Shown in pieces: positions 56,250 to 64,000 of a stretch of DNA of 64,000 bases. The DNA comes from Billgrantia gudaonensis. GTDB taxonomy: Bacteria; Pseudomonadota; Gammaproteobacteria; Pseudomonadales; Halomonadaceae. Location: positions 61,617-125,616 of the forward strand of contig NZ_FNES01000014.1 in NCBI RefSeq assembly GCF_900100195.1, written 5' to 3'. Both the position numbers and the translations under genes were made by a program. How positions within the stretch are numbered: position 1 is the first letter of the stretch; each line of letters opens with the position of its first letter. Under the pieces are notes generated by a model. The model made no database searches. It saw nothing but the letters and a program-made list of their open reading frames with translations, and was not told the origin of the DNA.

Positions 56250-58025
56250 ATGGCGGAACTCAATGCCAGCGTGGTCCTCAACCTGGTCGACCGCATCAGT
56301 CGGCCGGTGCGGCGCATCGAGCAGCGCTTTTCGCGGCTGGGCCGTTCACAGGGCCTGCAGCAGCTGCGCCGCTCGGTCGCCAATGTCGGCCAGCAATGGG
56401 GCAACGTCACCAGCCAGGCCGGCCGGCTCACGCGCCGGCTGACGGTGATCGGCGGCACCGCCGCCGGGGCCGCCTGGGGCTTCGAGCGCCTGGTGGGCGG
56501 GGTGACGGAGAGTGCCGACGCCACCGTCAAGGCCGCCGACCGCCTGGGCGTGCCCATCGAGCGCCTCCAGGAGTGGCGCTACGGCGCCGAGCGCTCCGGC
56601 CTGGCCGCCAACACCTTCGACATGGCCTTGCAGCGCTTCACCCGACGCACCGCCGAGGCCGCTTCCGGCACCGGCGAGGCGGTGGGTGCCCTGAAGTTCC
56701 TGGGCATCCAGCTCAGAGACGCCAACGGCAACCTGCGCCCCACCACCGAGCTACTGCCCGAGGTGGCCGATGCCCTGGCCGGGGTCGAAGACCCCGCCAT
56801 GCGCGTTCGCGCCGCCTTCAAGCTGTTCGATAGCGAGGGCGTGGCGATGCTCAACTTCCTGGAGGGTGGCTCCCAGGGCCTGCGCGACCTCGCTCAGGAG
56901 GCGCACAACGCCGGCGTGGTGATGGACGAAGCGTTCGCCCGCCAGGCGGTGGAGTACAACGACACCATGATGGACTTCCGCCGCACCCTGCTGGGCGTGC
57001 GGATGGCCGTGGTGCGCGACATCCTGCCGGCGCTTACCGAGTGGCTGCAGCGCGTCAAGGACCTCACCCAGGGCAACCGCGAGATGATCACCCGGCGCAT
57101 CATCGACGGCCTGCGTCAGTTCTGGGCGGGGCTGCTGGACGTGGGCCGGGTGCTGGCCTGGACCGCCGATCTGTTGGGCGGTTGGGGCAAGCTGGCCCTA
57201 TTGATAGGCGCCATCATGGCAGGACCATTGCTGTTAGCTCTGGCTCAGTTTGTCTTTGCTTTTGGAAAGCTGGGCACAACCTTGACCGTGCTCGCAGTGA
57301 AGGCCATGCCGGCTGTGATAGGCGCGGTACGCGCCCTGGGTGTAGCTCTCTTGTCCACTCCGGTGGGTTGGATACTGGCGGCCATTGCCGCCATCGCCGG
57401 GGCGGCCTACCTGATTTACCGCAACTGGGAGCCCATCAAGGCGTTCGTGTTCGACCTCTGGGCCGAGATCACCGACATCTTCGGCCGTGCCCTGGCGTGG
57501 ATCACCGAGACGCTCAGCCCCACCGCCCTGGCCACCGCCGGCCGCGACTGGATCGGGGGCATGCTCGATGGCGCCATCGAGAAGCTGGTGGCCCTGCGCA
57601 ACGCCGTGGAGCAACGCATCCAGGGCATCGTCGACTGGATCAAGGAACGGCTGAGCCCCAGCGCCTGGATGGAGGTGGGGCGCGAGTGGATCGACGGCCT
57701 GCGCGAGGGCATCGCCGAGCGTTTCACGGCGCTGAGCCTGTGGCTGGAGCGCAAGGTGGCCGGGCTCATCGACTGGATGCCCGACTGGGCCAAGGAGGGG
57801 CTGGGACTGGAGGGCATGCAACCCATGCCGGCAATGGGCGCCAACGCCCTGGACGATCAGGCGGTGGACAGTGCCATGGCTGTGGCGGGCGAAACCCGGG
57901 TGGGCGGCGAGCTGCGCATCACCATCGACAGCGAGGGCCGGCCGCGGGTGGACGAGATGCGCCGCGACGGCCCCATGGAGTTCGACGTGGACACCATGCC
58001 CAGCTTCGGAGGGGCAATGCCGTGA
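56250..58025 (+). CDS. Tail tape measure protein
   Basis: A 591-aa tape measure that sets tail length. N-terminal basic helices (RISRPVRRIEQRFSRLGRSQGLQQL) lead to long helical regions. A hydrophobic block at about 320-390 (LALLIGAIMAGPLLLALAQFVF..., WILAAIAAIAGAAYLIY) is typical of the membrane-inserting part, followed by repeats with SPTALATAGRDW/SPSAWMEVGREW. The stretch near 57205-57370 has distinctly lower GC and different codon choice from the rest, suggesting recombination. Confidence 0.9.
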   Translation: MAELNASVVLNLVDRISRPVRRIEQRFSRLGRSQGLQQLRRSVANVGQQWGNVTSQAGRLTRRLTVIGGTAAGAAWGFERLVGGVTESADATVKAADRLGVPIERLQEWRYGAERSGLAANTFDMALQRFTRRTAEAASGTGEAVGALKFLGIQLRDANGNLRPTTELLPEVADALAGVEDPAMRVRAAFKLFDSEGVAMLNFLEGGSQGLRDLAQEAHNAGVVMDEAFARQAVEYNDTMMDFRRTLLGVRMAVVRDILPALTEWLQRVKDLTQGNREMITRRIIDGLRQFWAGLLDVGRVLAWTADLLGGWGKLALLIGAIMAGPLLLALAQFVFAFGKLGTTLTVLAVKAMPAVIGAVRALGVALLSTPVGWILAAIAAIAGAAYLIYRNWEPIKAFVFDLWAEITDIFGRALAWITETLSPTALATAGRDWIGGMLDGAIEKLVALRNAVEQRIQGIVDWIKERLSPSAWMEVGREWIDGLREGIAERFTALSLWLERKVAGLIDWMPDWAKEGLGLEGMQPMPAMGANALDDQAVDSAMAVAGETRVGGELRITIDSEGRPRVDEMRRDGPMEFDVDTMPSFGGAMP

Positions 58026-58027
58026 GG

Positions 58028-58216
58028 TTACTTCTCGTCCACAGACTTGGCCTGGGAAGCGCCTTCCAGCATGCCGGAGAAACCAATCGCGGCCACGAAT
58101 ACGCCGGCTGCCACATGAATTCCCCAGTGAGCAGACGGCCAGAACCAGGCCAGGCCAAGTCCGGCTGTAATGCCAAGTCCTACGGAGGCGATAGCCATCT
58201 TCTCGGACTTCTTCAT
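58028..58216 (-). CDS. Leftward two-TM small membrane protein (accessory)
   Basis: A 62-aa protein on the minus strand inside the rightward tail operon. It starts 2 bp after the tape-measure stop (its own stop) and is preceded by a strong AAAGGAG ribosome-binding site 8 nt upstream. Two membrane segments at about 8-26 (AIASVGLGITAGLGLAWFW) and 33-50 (IHVAAGVFVAAIGFSGML), with Lys-rich ends. Orientation implies expression apart from the late genes, probably in the lysogen. No family recognised; superinfection exclusion is a reasonable guess. Confidence 0.65.
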   Translation of the reverse strand: MKKSEKMAIASVGLGITAGLGLAWFWPSAHWGIHVAAGVFVAAIGFSGMLEGASQAKSVDEK

Positions 58217-58257
58217 CCCTGCGTCTCCTTTCAGTTACTCCCGAGGAGCATAGCCCA

Positions 58258-59421
58258 ATGAGCTGGCGCGATCGAATCGGCCCCGGCACCGCCGAGTGGC
58301 GCGGCGTCACCCTGCACCTGGAACGCGGCAGCATCAGCCCCGGCCGCCGGGTGCAGGTGCACGAGTACCCGCTGCGGCCCGATCCCTACGCCGAGGATCT
58401 CGGCCGCAAGGCCCGCGAGTGGCAGATCACCGGCTACCTGATCGGCGACGACTACGACCTGCAGCGCAACGCCCTGGCTGAGGCCCTGGAGCTGCCCGGC
58501 GCCGCCGAGATGCGCCACAGCTACTACGGCACGGCGCGCGTCGTCGTCACCGATGCGCGCATCACCGAGAGCACCCGCGAAGGCGGCATGGCCCGCGTCA
58601 CCCTCACGGTCGTTCGCGCCGGCGACGAGCCGCGCCTGCCCACCGCCCAGGCCGACACCCAGCAGGTGGTCGAGGCGGAGGCCGAGCAGTCGCGCCTGGC
58701 GATCCTCGAGGAGTTCGAAGCGGCGTTCGAGATCCTCGCCCTGGTCGAGAGCCGGGTCGCGGCCGTGGAAAGCGCCATCTTTGGCACCATCGCCGAGATC
58801 GAATCGGTGGTGGGCGACGTCACCGGCACCATCAGCCGGCTGATCCGCACCCCAGGCGAGCTGGGCGCCGCCATTCTCTCCAGCATTGGCCAGATCAAGC
58901 ACATGATCGGCGAGCCCGGCCGTGCCCTGGGCCTCTACGAGAGCCTGTTCGCCGCCGGCGAGGACCGCCTGCCCGGATCGATACCGAACACCGCTCCCTT
59001 GGCCGCCGGTCAGGAAGCCAGTGCCAAAACCGCCGCCATCGCGCTGATCCGCCGCGGCGCCGCCATCGAGGCCGCCGAGGCCTCGGCCGGCTGGAGCCTG
59101 CCGACTCGGCAAGACGCCGTCGAGGCGCTGGAGATCGTCCACGACGGCCTGACCCAGCAGCTCGCCGGCCGCGTGCCGCCGCTGCCCCAGACCGCCCAGC
59201 GCCTGGTGGCCCTGCGCGCCGCCGCCGTCACCGACCTGCGTCGCCGTGGGGCGGCGCTGCCGGAGCTCGCCACACACACTCCCGGCGCGCCGCTGCCGGC
59301 GCTGGTGATCGCCCACCGCCTCTATGGCGATGCCACCCGCGACGCCGAGATCGTCCGCCGCAACCAGGTGCGCCACCCCGGCCGGGTGCCCGCCGAGCGC
59401 TTGGAGGTGCTGAGTGAGTGA
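58258..59421 (+). CDS. DNA circularisation/baseplate protein (Mu gpN-like)
   Basis: A 387-aa homologue of Mu gpN, needed for tail assembly and linked to protection or circularisation of injected DNA. The N-terminal domain is typical: MSWRDRIGPGTAEWRGVTLHL, PLRPDPYAEDLGRKAREW and GYLIGDDYDLQRNAL. Long helices with ELxxVVGDVTG follow. GAGGAGC lies upstream of the ATG. Confidence 0.9.
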   Translation: MSWRDRIGPGTAEWRGVTLHLERGSISPGRRVQVHEYPLRPDPYAEDLGRKAREWQITGYLIGDDYDLQRNALAEALELPGAAEMRHSYYGTARVVVTDARITESTREGGMARVTLTVVRAGDEPRLPTAQADTQQVVEAEAEQSRLAILEEFEAAFEILALVESRVAAVESAIFGTIAEIESVVGDVTGTISRLIRTPGELGAAILSSIGQIKHMIGEPGRALGLYESLFAAGEDRLPGSIPNTAPLAAGQEASAKTAAIALIRRGAAIEAAEASAGWSLPTRQDAVEALEIVHDGLTQQLAGRVPPLPQTAQRLVALRAAAVTDLRRRGAALPELATHTPGAPLPALVIAHRLYGDATRDAEIVRRNQVRHPGRVPAERLEVLSE

Positions 59422-60454
59422 CGTCGCCCTGATCGTCGATGGCACCCGCCACCTCGGATGGAAGGAGGTTGAGATCCGCCGCGGCCTCGACCAGATGGCC
59501 GACAGCTTCGAGGTCGCGCTCACCGAGAAGTGGGCGGAGGACGCCGAGCCGCGCCGCCTGCGCACTGGCCAGCCCGTGGTGGTGGAGATCGACGGCGAGC
59601 CGGTGATCACCGGCTACATCGACGACGTGCTGCCCAACTACGACGCTCGCCAGCACGAGCTGGTCGTCTCGGGGCGCAGCAAGACTGCCGACCTCATCGA
59701 CAGCTCCGGCACCGCCCAGCCCTGGGAGACCGGGCAGACGGTGCTCCAGGTCGCCCGCCGCGTGGCCGAGCCGTTCGGCATCGAGGTGGTGGCCGAGGTC
59801 GACGTCGGCGCACCGCTGCGCGCCATCGAAATCGAGCCCGGCCAGACCTACGGCGAAGCGCTGATGCAGCTCGCCTCGTATCGGGCGCTGCTGCTGGTCG
59901 CCGACGCCCAGGGCCGCCTGGTGATCACTCGCCCGCCCCGTGAGCGGCTGACCACTGAGCTCGCCCTGGGCGAGAACATCCGCCGCGCCCGAGGGCGTTT
60001 CAGCAACCGCGACCGCTTCGGCACCGTCATCGTGCAAGGCCAGGGCGCCGCCGACGACTCCTGGTTCGGCACCGCAGCCAGCGCCCCGGCCGGCCGCGCC
60101 CAGGACCCGGGCATCAAGCGACACCGGCCCACCCTGGTGGTGTGCGACACCAGCGTCGACTCGGCCAGCTGCCGCCAGAAGGCGGAGTGGGAGGTGCGCA
60201 AGCGCTGGGGCCAGAGCCGTGGGGTGACCTACACCGTGGCCGGCTGGCGGCATGCCGAGGGGCTGTGGCGCCCCGGCGACCTGGTGCCGATCCGCGACCC
60301 CTGGCTGGGCCTGGAAACCGAGTGGCTGATCGCCGAGGTGCAGCTGCTGCTCGACGGCCGCGGCGAGCGCAGCGAGATCCGCGTGGTGCCGCCCAGTGCC
60401 TACGACCTCCAGGCCCAGCCGGAGCCCGAGCAACAGGAGAGCGACGTATGGTGA
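59414..60454 (+). CDS. Baseplate hub protein (Mu gpP-like)
   Basis: A 346-aa hub protein homologous to Mu gpP (T4 gp27/P2 gpD fold). Landmarks: WKEVEIRRGLDQMADSFEVAL, PVVVEIDGEPVITGYIDDV, VVSGRSKTADLIDSS and RGVTYTVAGWRHAEGLWRPGD. GTG start overlaps the gpN stop by 8 bp. Confidence 0.92.
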   Translation: MSDVALIVDGTRHLGWKEVEIRRGLDQMADSFEVALTEKWAEDAEPRRLRTGQPVVVEIDGEPVITGYIDDVLPNYDARQHELVVSGRSKTADLIDSSGTAQPWETGQTVLQVARRVAEPFGIEVVAEVDVGAPLRAIEIEPGQTYGEALMQLASYRALLLVADAQGRLVITRPPRERLTTELALGENIRRARGRFSNRDRFGTVIVQGQGAADDSWFGTAASAPAGRAQDPGIKRHRPTLVVCDTSVDSASCRQKAEWEVRKRWGQSRGVTYTVAGWRHAEGLWRPGDLVPIRDPWLGLETEWLIAEVQLLLDGRGERSEIRVVPPSAYDLQAQPEPEQQESDVW

Positions 60455-60999
60455 AGGGACGCGAAGCCTACCGCCTGCTGTCACCTCTCTGGCGCCGCCT
60501 GCGCCTGCTGATCAGCCGCGCCGTGGTCGCCCGAAGCGACAGCGCCCGGGGCATGCAGCGCCTGCAGCTCGACCTGCTGCGCGACGAGACCCGCGACGTG
60601 GAGCACCACGAGCCCTACGGGCTGACCGCCCGCCCCAAGCGCGGCGCCGAGGCCATTGCTGCCGCCATCGGTGGGGCGCGTGGCCACCTGGTGGCGCTGG
60701 TGGTGGGCGACCGCCGCTATCGCCTCAAGGGGCTAAAAGAGGGCGAGGTCGCCCTCTACGACGACCTCGGCCACAAGGTCTACCTGACCCGCCAGGGCAT
60801 CGTCATCGACGGCGCCGGCCAGGACGTCACCATCGTCAACGCCCCGACCGTGCACATGCCGGGCGACCTGCGCGTCGCCGGCGACGTCTACGACGGCGTC
60901 AGCTCCATGCAGGCCATGCGCGACGTTTACAACGACCATAACCACCCCGAGAACGACAGCGGCGGGCCCACCGACACGCCCAACCAGGAGATGAGCTGA
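60448..60999 (+). CDS. Baseplate spike protein (Mu gp45-like)
   Basis: A 183-aa trimeric membrane-piercing spike (gpV/gp45 family). An OB-fold N-terminal part (EHHEPYGLTARPKRGAE) and beta-helix strands (YLTRQGIVIDGAGQDVTIVNAP) end in VYNDHNHPEND. The HNH element fits the HxH iron-binding apex known in P2 and phi92 spikes. Start overlaps the gpP stop. Confidence 0.88.
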   Translation: MVKGREAYRLLSPLWRRLRLLISRAVVARSDSARGMQRLQLDLLRDETRDVEHHEPYGLTARPKRGAEAIAAAIGGARGHLVALVVGDRRYRLKGLKEGEVALYDDLGHKVYLTRQGIVIDGAGQDVTIVNAPTVHMPGDLRVAGDVYDGVSSMQAMRDVYNDHNHPENDSGGPTDTPNQEMS

Positions 61000-61436
61000 T
61001 GGACATCACCCTGGACTGGCTCGACGGCGCCCTGGACGTGGCCTTGCTCGATGGCGACCTGGCCACCGACGACGGTCTGCGCACCGCCGTGGCGCTCTCG
61101 CTGCTCTGCGACCGCCGCGCCGAGCCTGACGACGTCATACCCGATGGCACTACGGATCGCCGCGGCTGGTGGGCCGATGCCATCGCCGATGAAGACGGTG
61201 ACCGCTGGGGCTCGCGGCTGTGGTTGCTCAGCCGCGAGAAGACCCTGACCGATGTTCGCCGCCGCGCCGAAGCCTATGCCCGCGAAGCCCTCGACTGGCT
61301 CCTCGAGGACGGCGTGGCCGCCGAGGTCGAGGCCACCGCCGAGACCCTCGACCGCGACGTGCTCTGGCTCCAGGTGGTCATCCAACGCGGCGACGGCACC
61401 CGCCTCGCCGACCGCTATCAATACGTCTGGAGATAA
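60999..61436 (+). CDS. Baseplate wedge protein (Mu gp46-like)
   Basis: A 145-aa protein of the phage GP46 family. Opening ITLDWLDGALDVALLDGDL, then TTDRRGWWADAI and RWGSRLWLLSREK are highly typical. Functional counterpart of P2 gpW/T4 gp25. 1-bp overlap with the spike gene. Confidence 0.92.
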   Translation: MDITLDWLDGALDVALLDGDLATDDGLRTAVALSLLCDRRAEPDDVIPDGTTDRRGWWADAIADEDGDRWGSRLWLLSREKTLTDVRRRAEAYAREALDWLLEDGVAAEVEATAETLDRDVLWLQVVIQRGDGTRLADRYQYVWR

Positions 61437-61438
61437 CG

Positions 61439-62500
61439 ATGCCCTGGCAGTCGCCAACGCTCAACCAGCTCGCCGAGCAGATCCGCGCCGACATGCGCGG
61501 CCGCCTGCCGGACGCCCAGCCGGCGCTGCGCCGTGCGCTGCTGCGCGTGGTCGCCGACGTCGATGCCGGTGCAGTGCATGGCCTCTACGGCTACCTGGCC
61601 TGGCTCGCCAAGCAACTGATCATCGACACGGCAGAAGATGAGTGGCTGGAGCGCTGGGCCAGCATCTGGGGCATCCGCCGCGACTCGGCGGTGGCCGCCG
61701 CCGGCGAGATCCTGCTCACCGGCACCCCGGGCGCCCAACTGCTCGAGGGCGTCGAACTCGAGCACGACAGCGGCGTCATCGTCACCCTCGACGAGACCGT
61801 GACCCTCAACGCCCAGGGCGAGGCAACCGGCAGCGTGACAGCCACCGAGGCGGGTAGCGACGGCAACCTGGCCGCCGGCGAGACGCTGCGCCTGGTCAGC
61901 GCCGAGAGCGGCATCGACGGCGAGGCCACGGTAGGCAGCGACGGCATCACCGGCGGCGCCGAGCGCGAGAGCAACGAACGGCTGCGCGCCCGGCTGCTCG
62001 ACCGCATCCAGCGTCAGCCCCACGGCGGCAACGAGGACGACTACATCATGTGGGCCCGCGAGGCCCACCCGGACGTCACCCGGGTGTGGGTGTATCCCCA
62101 TGCGCCCGATGTCGGCGAGGTCACCGTGCGCCTGGTCTGTGACGACCTCGATGACATCATCCCCACCACCGAGGTGATCGACGCCGTCAAGGAGCACATC
62201 GACCGAGAGCGCCCGGTCGCAGCGCGGGGCTTCTATGCCATCGCCCCTGCGGCGGCGCCGCTGAATTTCGAGATCCGCCTGACGCCCGACACCGCCGAGG
62301 CGCGCGCCCGCGTCACAGACGCCCTGGCCGACTACCTGGCTCAGGCCGCTGAGCCCGGCGGCACCCTCTACCGCGAGCCGCTCTCCGGCGTGATCTACGT
62401 CGCCGCCGGCGAGAGCCGCCACGAGATGCCGGTACCGGCCGATGACGTCACCCACACCGTCAACCAGATCGCCACGCTGGGGACCATCACATGGCTCTGA
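61439..62500 (+). CDS. Baseplate protein J-like (Mu gp47)
   Basis: A 353-aa wedge protein of the baseplate J family (Mu gp47). Landmarks: WQSPTLNQLAEQIRADMRGRLP, AEDEWLERWASIWGI, GGAERESNERLRARLLDRIQ and the C-terminal VTHTVNQIATLG. The true ATG is at 61439, 3 nt after the gp46 stop; the open frame upstream is a shadow. Confidence 0.93.
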   Translation: MPWQSPTLNQLAEQIRADMRGRLPDAQPALRRALLRVVADVDAGAVHGLYGYLAWLAKQLIIDTAEDEWLERWASIWGIRRDSAVAAAGEILLTGTPGAQLLEGVELEHDSGVIVTLDETVTLNAQGEATGSVTATEAGSDGNLAAGETLRLVSAESGIDGEATVGSDGITGGAERESNERLRARLLDRIQRQPHGGNEDDYIMWAREAHPDVTRVWVYPHAPDVGEVTVRLVCDDLDDIIPTTEVIDAVKEHIDRERPVAARGFYAIAPAAAPLNFEIRLTPDTAEARARVTDALADYLAQAAEPGGTLYREPLSGVIYVAAGESRHEMPVPADDVTHTVNQIATLGTITWL

Positions 62501-63078
62501 GCCGCGCCGACTACCACGCCATCCTCCACGCTCTGGCGCCGCCCGGCCGTGCCCTGCCGCGCGACCCGGAGACGCTCTGGCAGCGCCTGCTCGAGGCCCG
62601 CGCCGGCGCTTTCGCCCGCCTCGACGGCCGCGCCGACACGCTCCTCGAGGAGGCCGACCCGCGCACCGCCGTCGACCTGCTGCCCGACTGGGAGCGGGTG
62701 ACCGGACTGCCCGATCCCTGCGTCACCGGCGAGCAGACCGCCAGCGAGCGCCGCGACGCCGTGGTACGCGTGCTCACCGGCACCGGCGGTGCCTCGAGGA
62801 GCTACTTCGAGGGCCTGGCCGCCGATCTCGGCTACGACGTCACCGTCGAGGACTACACCGCCCATACCGTCGGCAGCGACGTCGCCGAGCCGCTCCGCGG
62901 TATCGACTGGCGCTGGGCCTGGACGGTGCGCGGCCCCGAGCAGAGCGTGCGCTACTTCGACGTCGACGGCACCGTCGACGAGGCCCTCGCCACCTGGGGC
63001 AACGAACGCCTGGAGTGCGTCATAAGCCGCCTCAAGCCCGCCCACACCCTCGTCCTCTTCGCCTACGGCGAGCAGTAA
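62491..63078 (+). CDS. YmfQ/DUF2313 baseplate-tail protein (Mu gp48-like)
   Basis: A 195-aa protein of the DUF2313/YmfQ group that links the baseplate wedge to tail fibres. Landmarks: LPRDPETLWQRLLEARAGAFARLDGRAD, ADPRTAVDLLPDWERVTGLPDPC and ERLECVISRLKPAHTLVLFAY. Overlaps gp47 by 10 bp. Confidence 0.92.
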   Translation: MALSRADYHAILHALAPPGRALPRDPETLWQRLLEARAGAFARLDGRADTLLEEADPRTAVDLLPDWERVTGLPDPCVTGEQTASERRDAVVRVLTGTGGASRSYFEGLAADLGYDVTVEDYTAHTVGSDVAEPLRGIDWRWAWTVRGPEQSVRYFDVDGTVDEALATWGNERLECVISRLKPAHTLVLFAYGEQ

Positions 63079-63097
63079 CCCACAGGAGAGACCCGAC

Positions 63098-63406
63098 ATG
63101 GTCGACAGAGTCTACGAACGCAACGCATCGGACTCGGCCCCGCAGCCGCCGGCCGACCCCAGCACCGGCTACCCCACCGCCGGCAACCCTGCCGAGGGCG
63201 TGCCCGCTACCCAGCCGGGGCCGTACTGGTACCACATGATCACCGAGAGCCTGCGGCGGGTGGTCGTCGAGGCAGGGATGGAGCCGGATCACGAAAACCT
63301 CGAACAGGTGCTTGAGGCTATCAATCAGCTCGCTGCTGACCGGCTTGGGCTGACTACCCATAAGCTCACCGTCATCAACGGCGCCCTCGCCATGGAGGAG
63401 ATCTAA
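63098..63406 (+). CDS. Hypothetical tail-fibre-region protein
   Basis: A 102-aa protein (MVDRVYERNASDSAPQPPADP...). A Pro/Gly-rich N-terminus leads to a helical segment (WYHMITESLRRVVVEAGMEPDHENLEQVLEAINQL) like the baseplate-binding part of short fibres. Separated from gp48 by 19 bp with AGGAGAG. Likely a fibre or fibre-adaptor protein. Confidence 0.6.
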   Translation: MVDRVYERNASDSAPQPPADPSTGYPTAGNPAEGVPATQPGPYWYHMITESLRRVVVEAGMEPDHENLEQVLEAINQLAADRLGLTTHKLTVINGALAMEEI

Positions 63407-63409
63407 ACC

Positions 63410-63745
63410 ATGTACGGCTACCCCAAGATCATCCAGACCCGGCACGACGTGGAGTACCTCGTCGGCTACCTGGGCAGCAAGTGGGCCACTCAGGAGAACG
63501 TCGAGCGCGGGCTCAAGTTCCTGCGCGGCCTGCGCGACAACACCCACGTCTACGTCGCCGACCGCCCCCTGGAAGAAGGCGAGCAGCCCGACGGCGACGA
63601 GCCCGAGTTCCGCGTCATGCAAGACGAGGAAGGCGAGCGCCACCAGTACCGACTAGAGGAAAACCCGCGCGCCCCGCTCTTCCGCCTCGGCTTCACCGTG
63701 GAAGAAGTCGACAGCCTGATCACCACCATCGAGGGAGCACAGTAA
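63410..63745 (+). CDS. Hypothetical tail-region protein
   Basis: A 111-aa acidic protein (MYGYPKIIQTRHDVEYLVGYL...) with a charged middle (EEGEQPDGDEPEFRVMQDEEGE). The layout is compatible with a small tail-fibre accessory or assembly protein. Spaced 3 bp from the preceding gene and directly abuts the next. Confidence 0.55.
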   Translation: MYGYPKIIQTRHDVEYLVGYLGSKWATQENVERGLKFLRGLRDNTHVYVADRPLEEGEQPDGDEPEFRVMQDEEGERHQYRLEENPRAPLFRLGFTVEEVDSLITTIEGAQ

Positions 63746-64000
63746 ATGGCCACTGGCGACAAGTTCATCATCCCCGCCCAGGCCGCCGGCTTTGCCAGCC
63801 TATTCGGCCACATCGAGAAGGGCACCGGCGACACCCTCCATATTCCGGAGGGGATGCTCAATATCGGCGGTAACGGCCTCGGCTTCCTGCTCGATTCGCG
63901 GGCCAACTGGGACCCCGCCGCCAACAGCGATGGCAGCTTCTCGAGCCTCGCCCTGGGCGACGACATCTACCTCTACGCCGTGCGCGACTACAGCGGACTG
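63746..64000 (+). CDS. Tail fibre protein, N-terminal part (cut by window edge)
   Basis: The first 85 codons (MATGDKFIIPAQAAGFASLF...) run to the edge with no stop. Gly/Asn-rich beta-strand-like sequence (LNIGGNGLGFLLDSRANWDPA) and position after gp48 suggest a tail-fibre or receptor-binding protein. ATG follows the previous stop directly, with GAGGGAG upstream. Confidence 0.55.
   Translation, partial: MATGDKFIIPAQAAGFASLFGHIEKGTGDTLHIPEGMLNIGGNGLGFLLDSRANWDPAANSDGSFSSLALGDDIYLYAVRDYSGL

Larger units (their letters stand above)
29145..64000 (+). mobile_element. Mu-like transposable prophage (left part, continues past window)
   Basis: Gene content and order match Mu-like phages: repressor, Ner, MuA/MuB, gemA, Mor, lysis, gp25-29, F, G, I/Z, T, gp36-38, L, M, gp41, tape measure, N, P, gp45-48, fibre. 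The left boundary is inferred: a TG dinucleotide at 29145 begins a run of related GC-rich repeats before the first phage gene. The right end and target-site duplication lie outside the window. All structural genes look intact, so the element may be functional. Confidence 0.9.

Overview
The window joins a bacterial chromosome (about 1-29,140) to the left 35 kb of an integrated Mu-like, contractile-tailed transposable prophage (about 29,145 to the right edge, where it is still incomplete). The GC content is high. The host genes (type-2 leuA, parC/parE, the yqiA/cpdA/yqiB/nudF set, cmoA/B/M, cysD/cysN, hemP/hemS) point to a gammaproteobacterium. Gene content and protein flavour suggest Halomonas or a relative (Halomonadaceae); this is inferred without a database search.

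Host part, left to right. A partial leuA on the minus strand is preceded by what looks like a leucine leader peptide, a perfect -35 box and an attenuator-type hairpin. Next come a single-domain voltage-gated cation channel with an unusually acidic selectivity filter, a 37-codon gene, a TIGR02647-family gene, serB, a heptamer tandem repeat, and parC/parE/yqiA/pgi on the minus strand. On the plus strand are cmoA-cmoB. A membrane zinc peptidase (minus) is divergent from a Fur-boxed hemP-hemS pair. cysD and cysN are split by a decayed four-helix-bundle gene set between heptad repeats. Then come cpdA-yqiB-nudF, a TPR protein, greB, rsmC-cmoM, and a three-gene operon of RND membrane-fusion protein, RND pump and amidase. 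All three genes known for wobble-uridine cmo5U/mcmo5U tRNA modification (cmoA, cmoB, cmoM) are in the window.

Prophage part. The left end appears to lie about 9 bp upstream of the RND operon start codon. The layout is Mu-like: leftward S24/HTH repressor, operator region, Ner-like regulator, transposase A, ATPase B, a block of small early genes (DUF3164, DUF2786, gemA), the middle activator Mor, then a lysis cassette (holin, a winged-helix/zinc protein, transglycosylase, Rz/Rz1). Head genes follow (DUF2730, gp26-like, DUF3486 small terminase, large terminase, DUF935 portal, F-type head protein, gpG, protease with nested scaffold, decoration protein, major capsid). Tail genes follow (gp36, gp37, DUF2635, sheath, tube, frameshifted chaperone, tape measure, gpN, gpP, gp45, gp46, gp47, gp48, fibre region).

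Accessory cargo. Three loci break the late or early operon pattern. They are a leftward coiled-coil/zinc-ribbon gene between the early regulators and transposase A; a lower-GC, translationally coupled two-gene module (329-aa soluble protein plus 4-TM membrane protein) between gpG and the protease; and a leftward 62-aa two-TM protein between tape measure and gpN. The F-type head protein also carries a C-terminal extension resembling the PBECR nuclease-like domains. The two-gene module is the best candidate for an undescribed phage-encoded defence or exclusion system. No tRNA, rRNA or CRISPR array was recognised.
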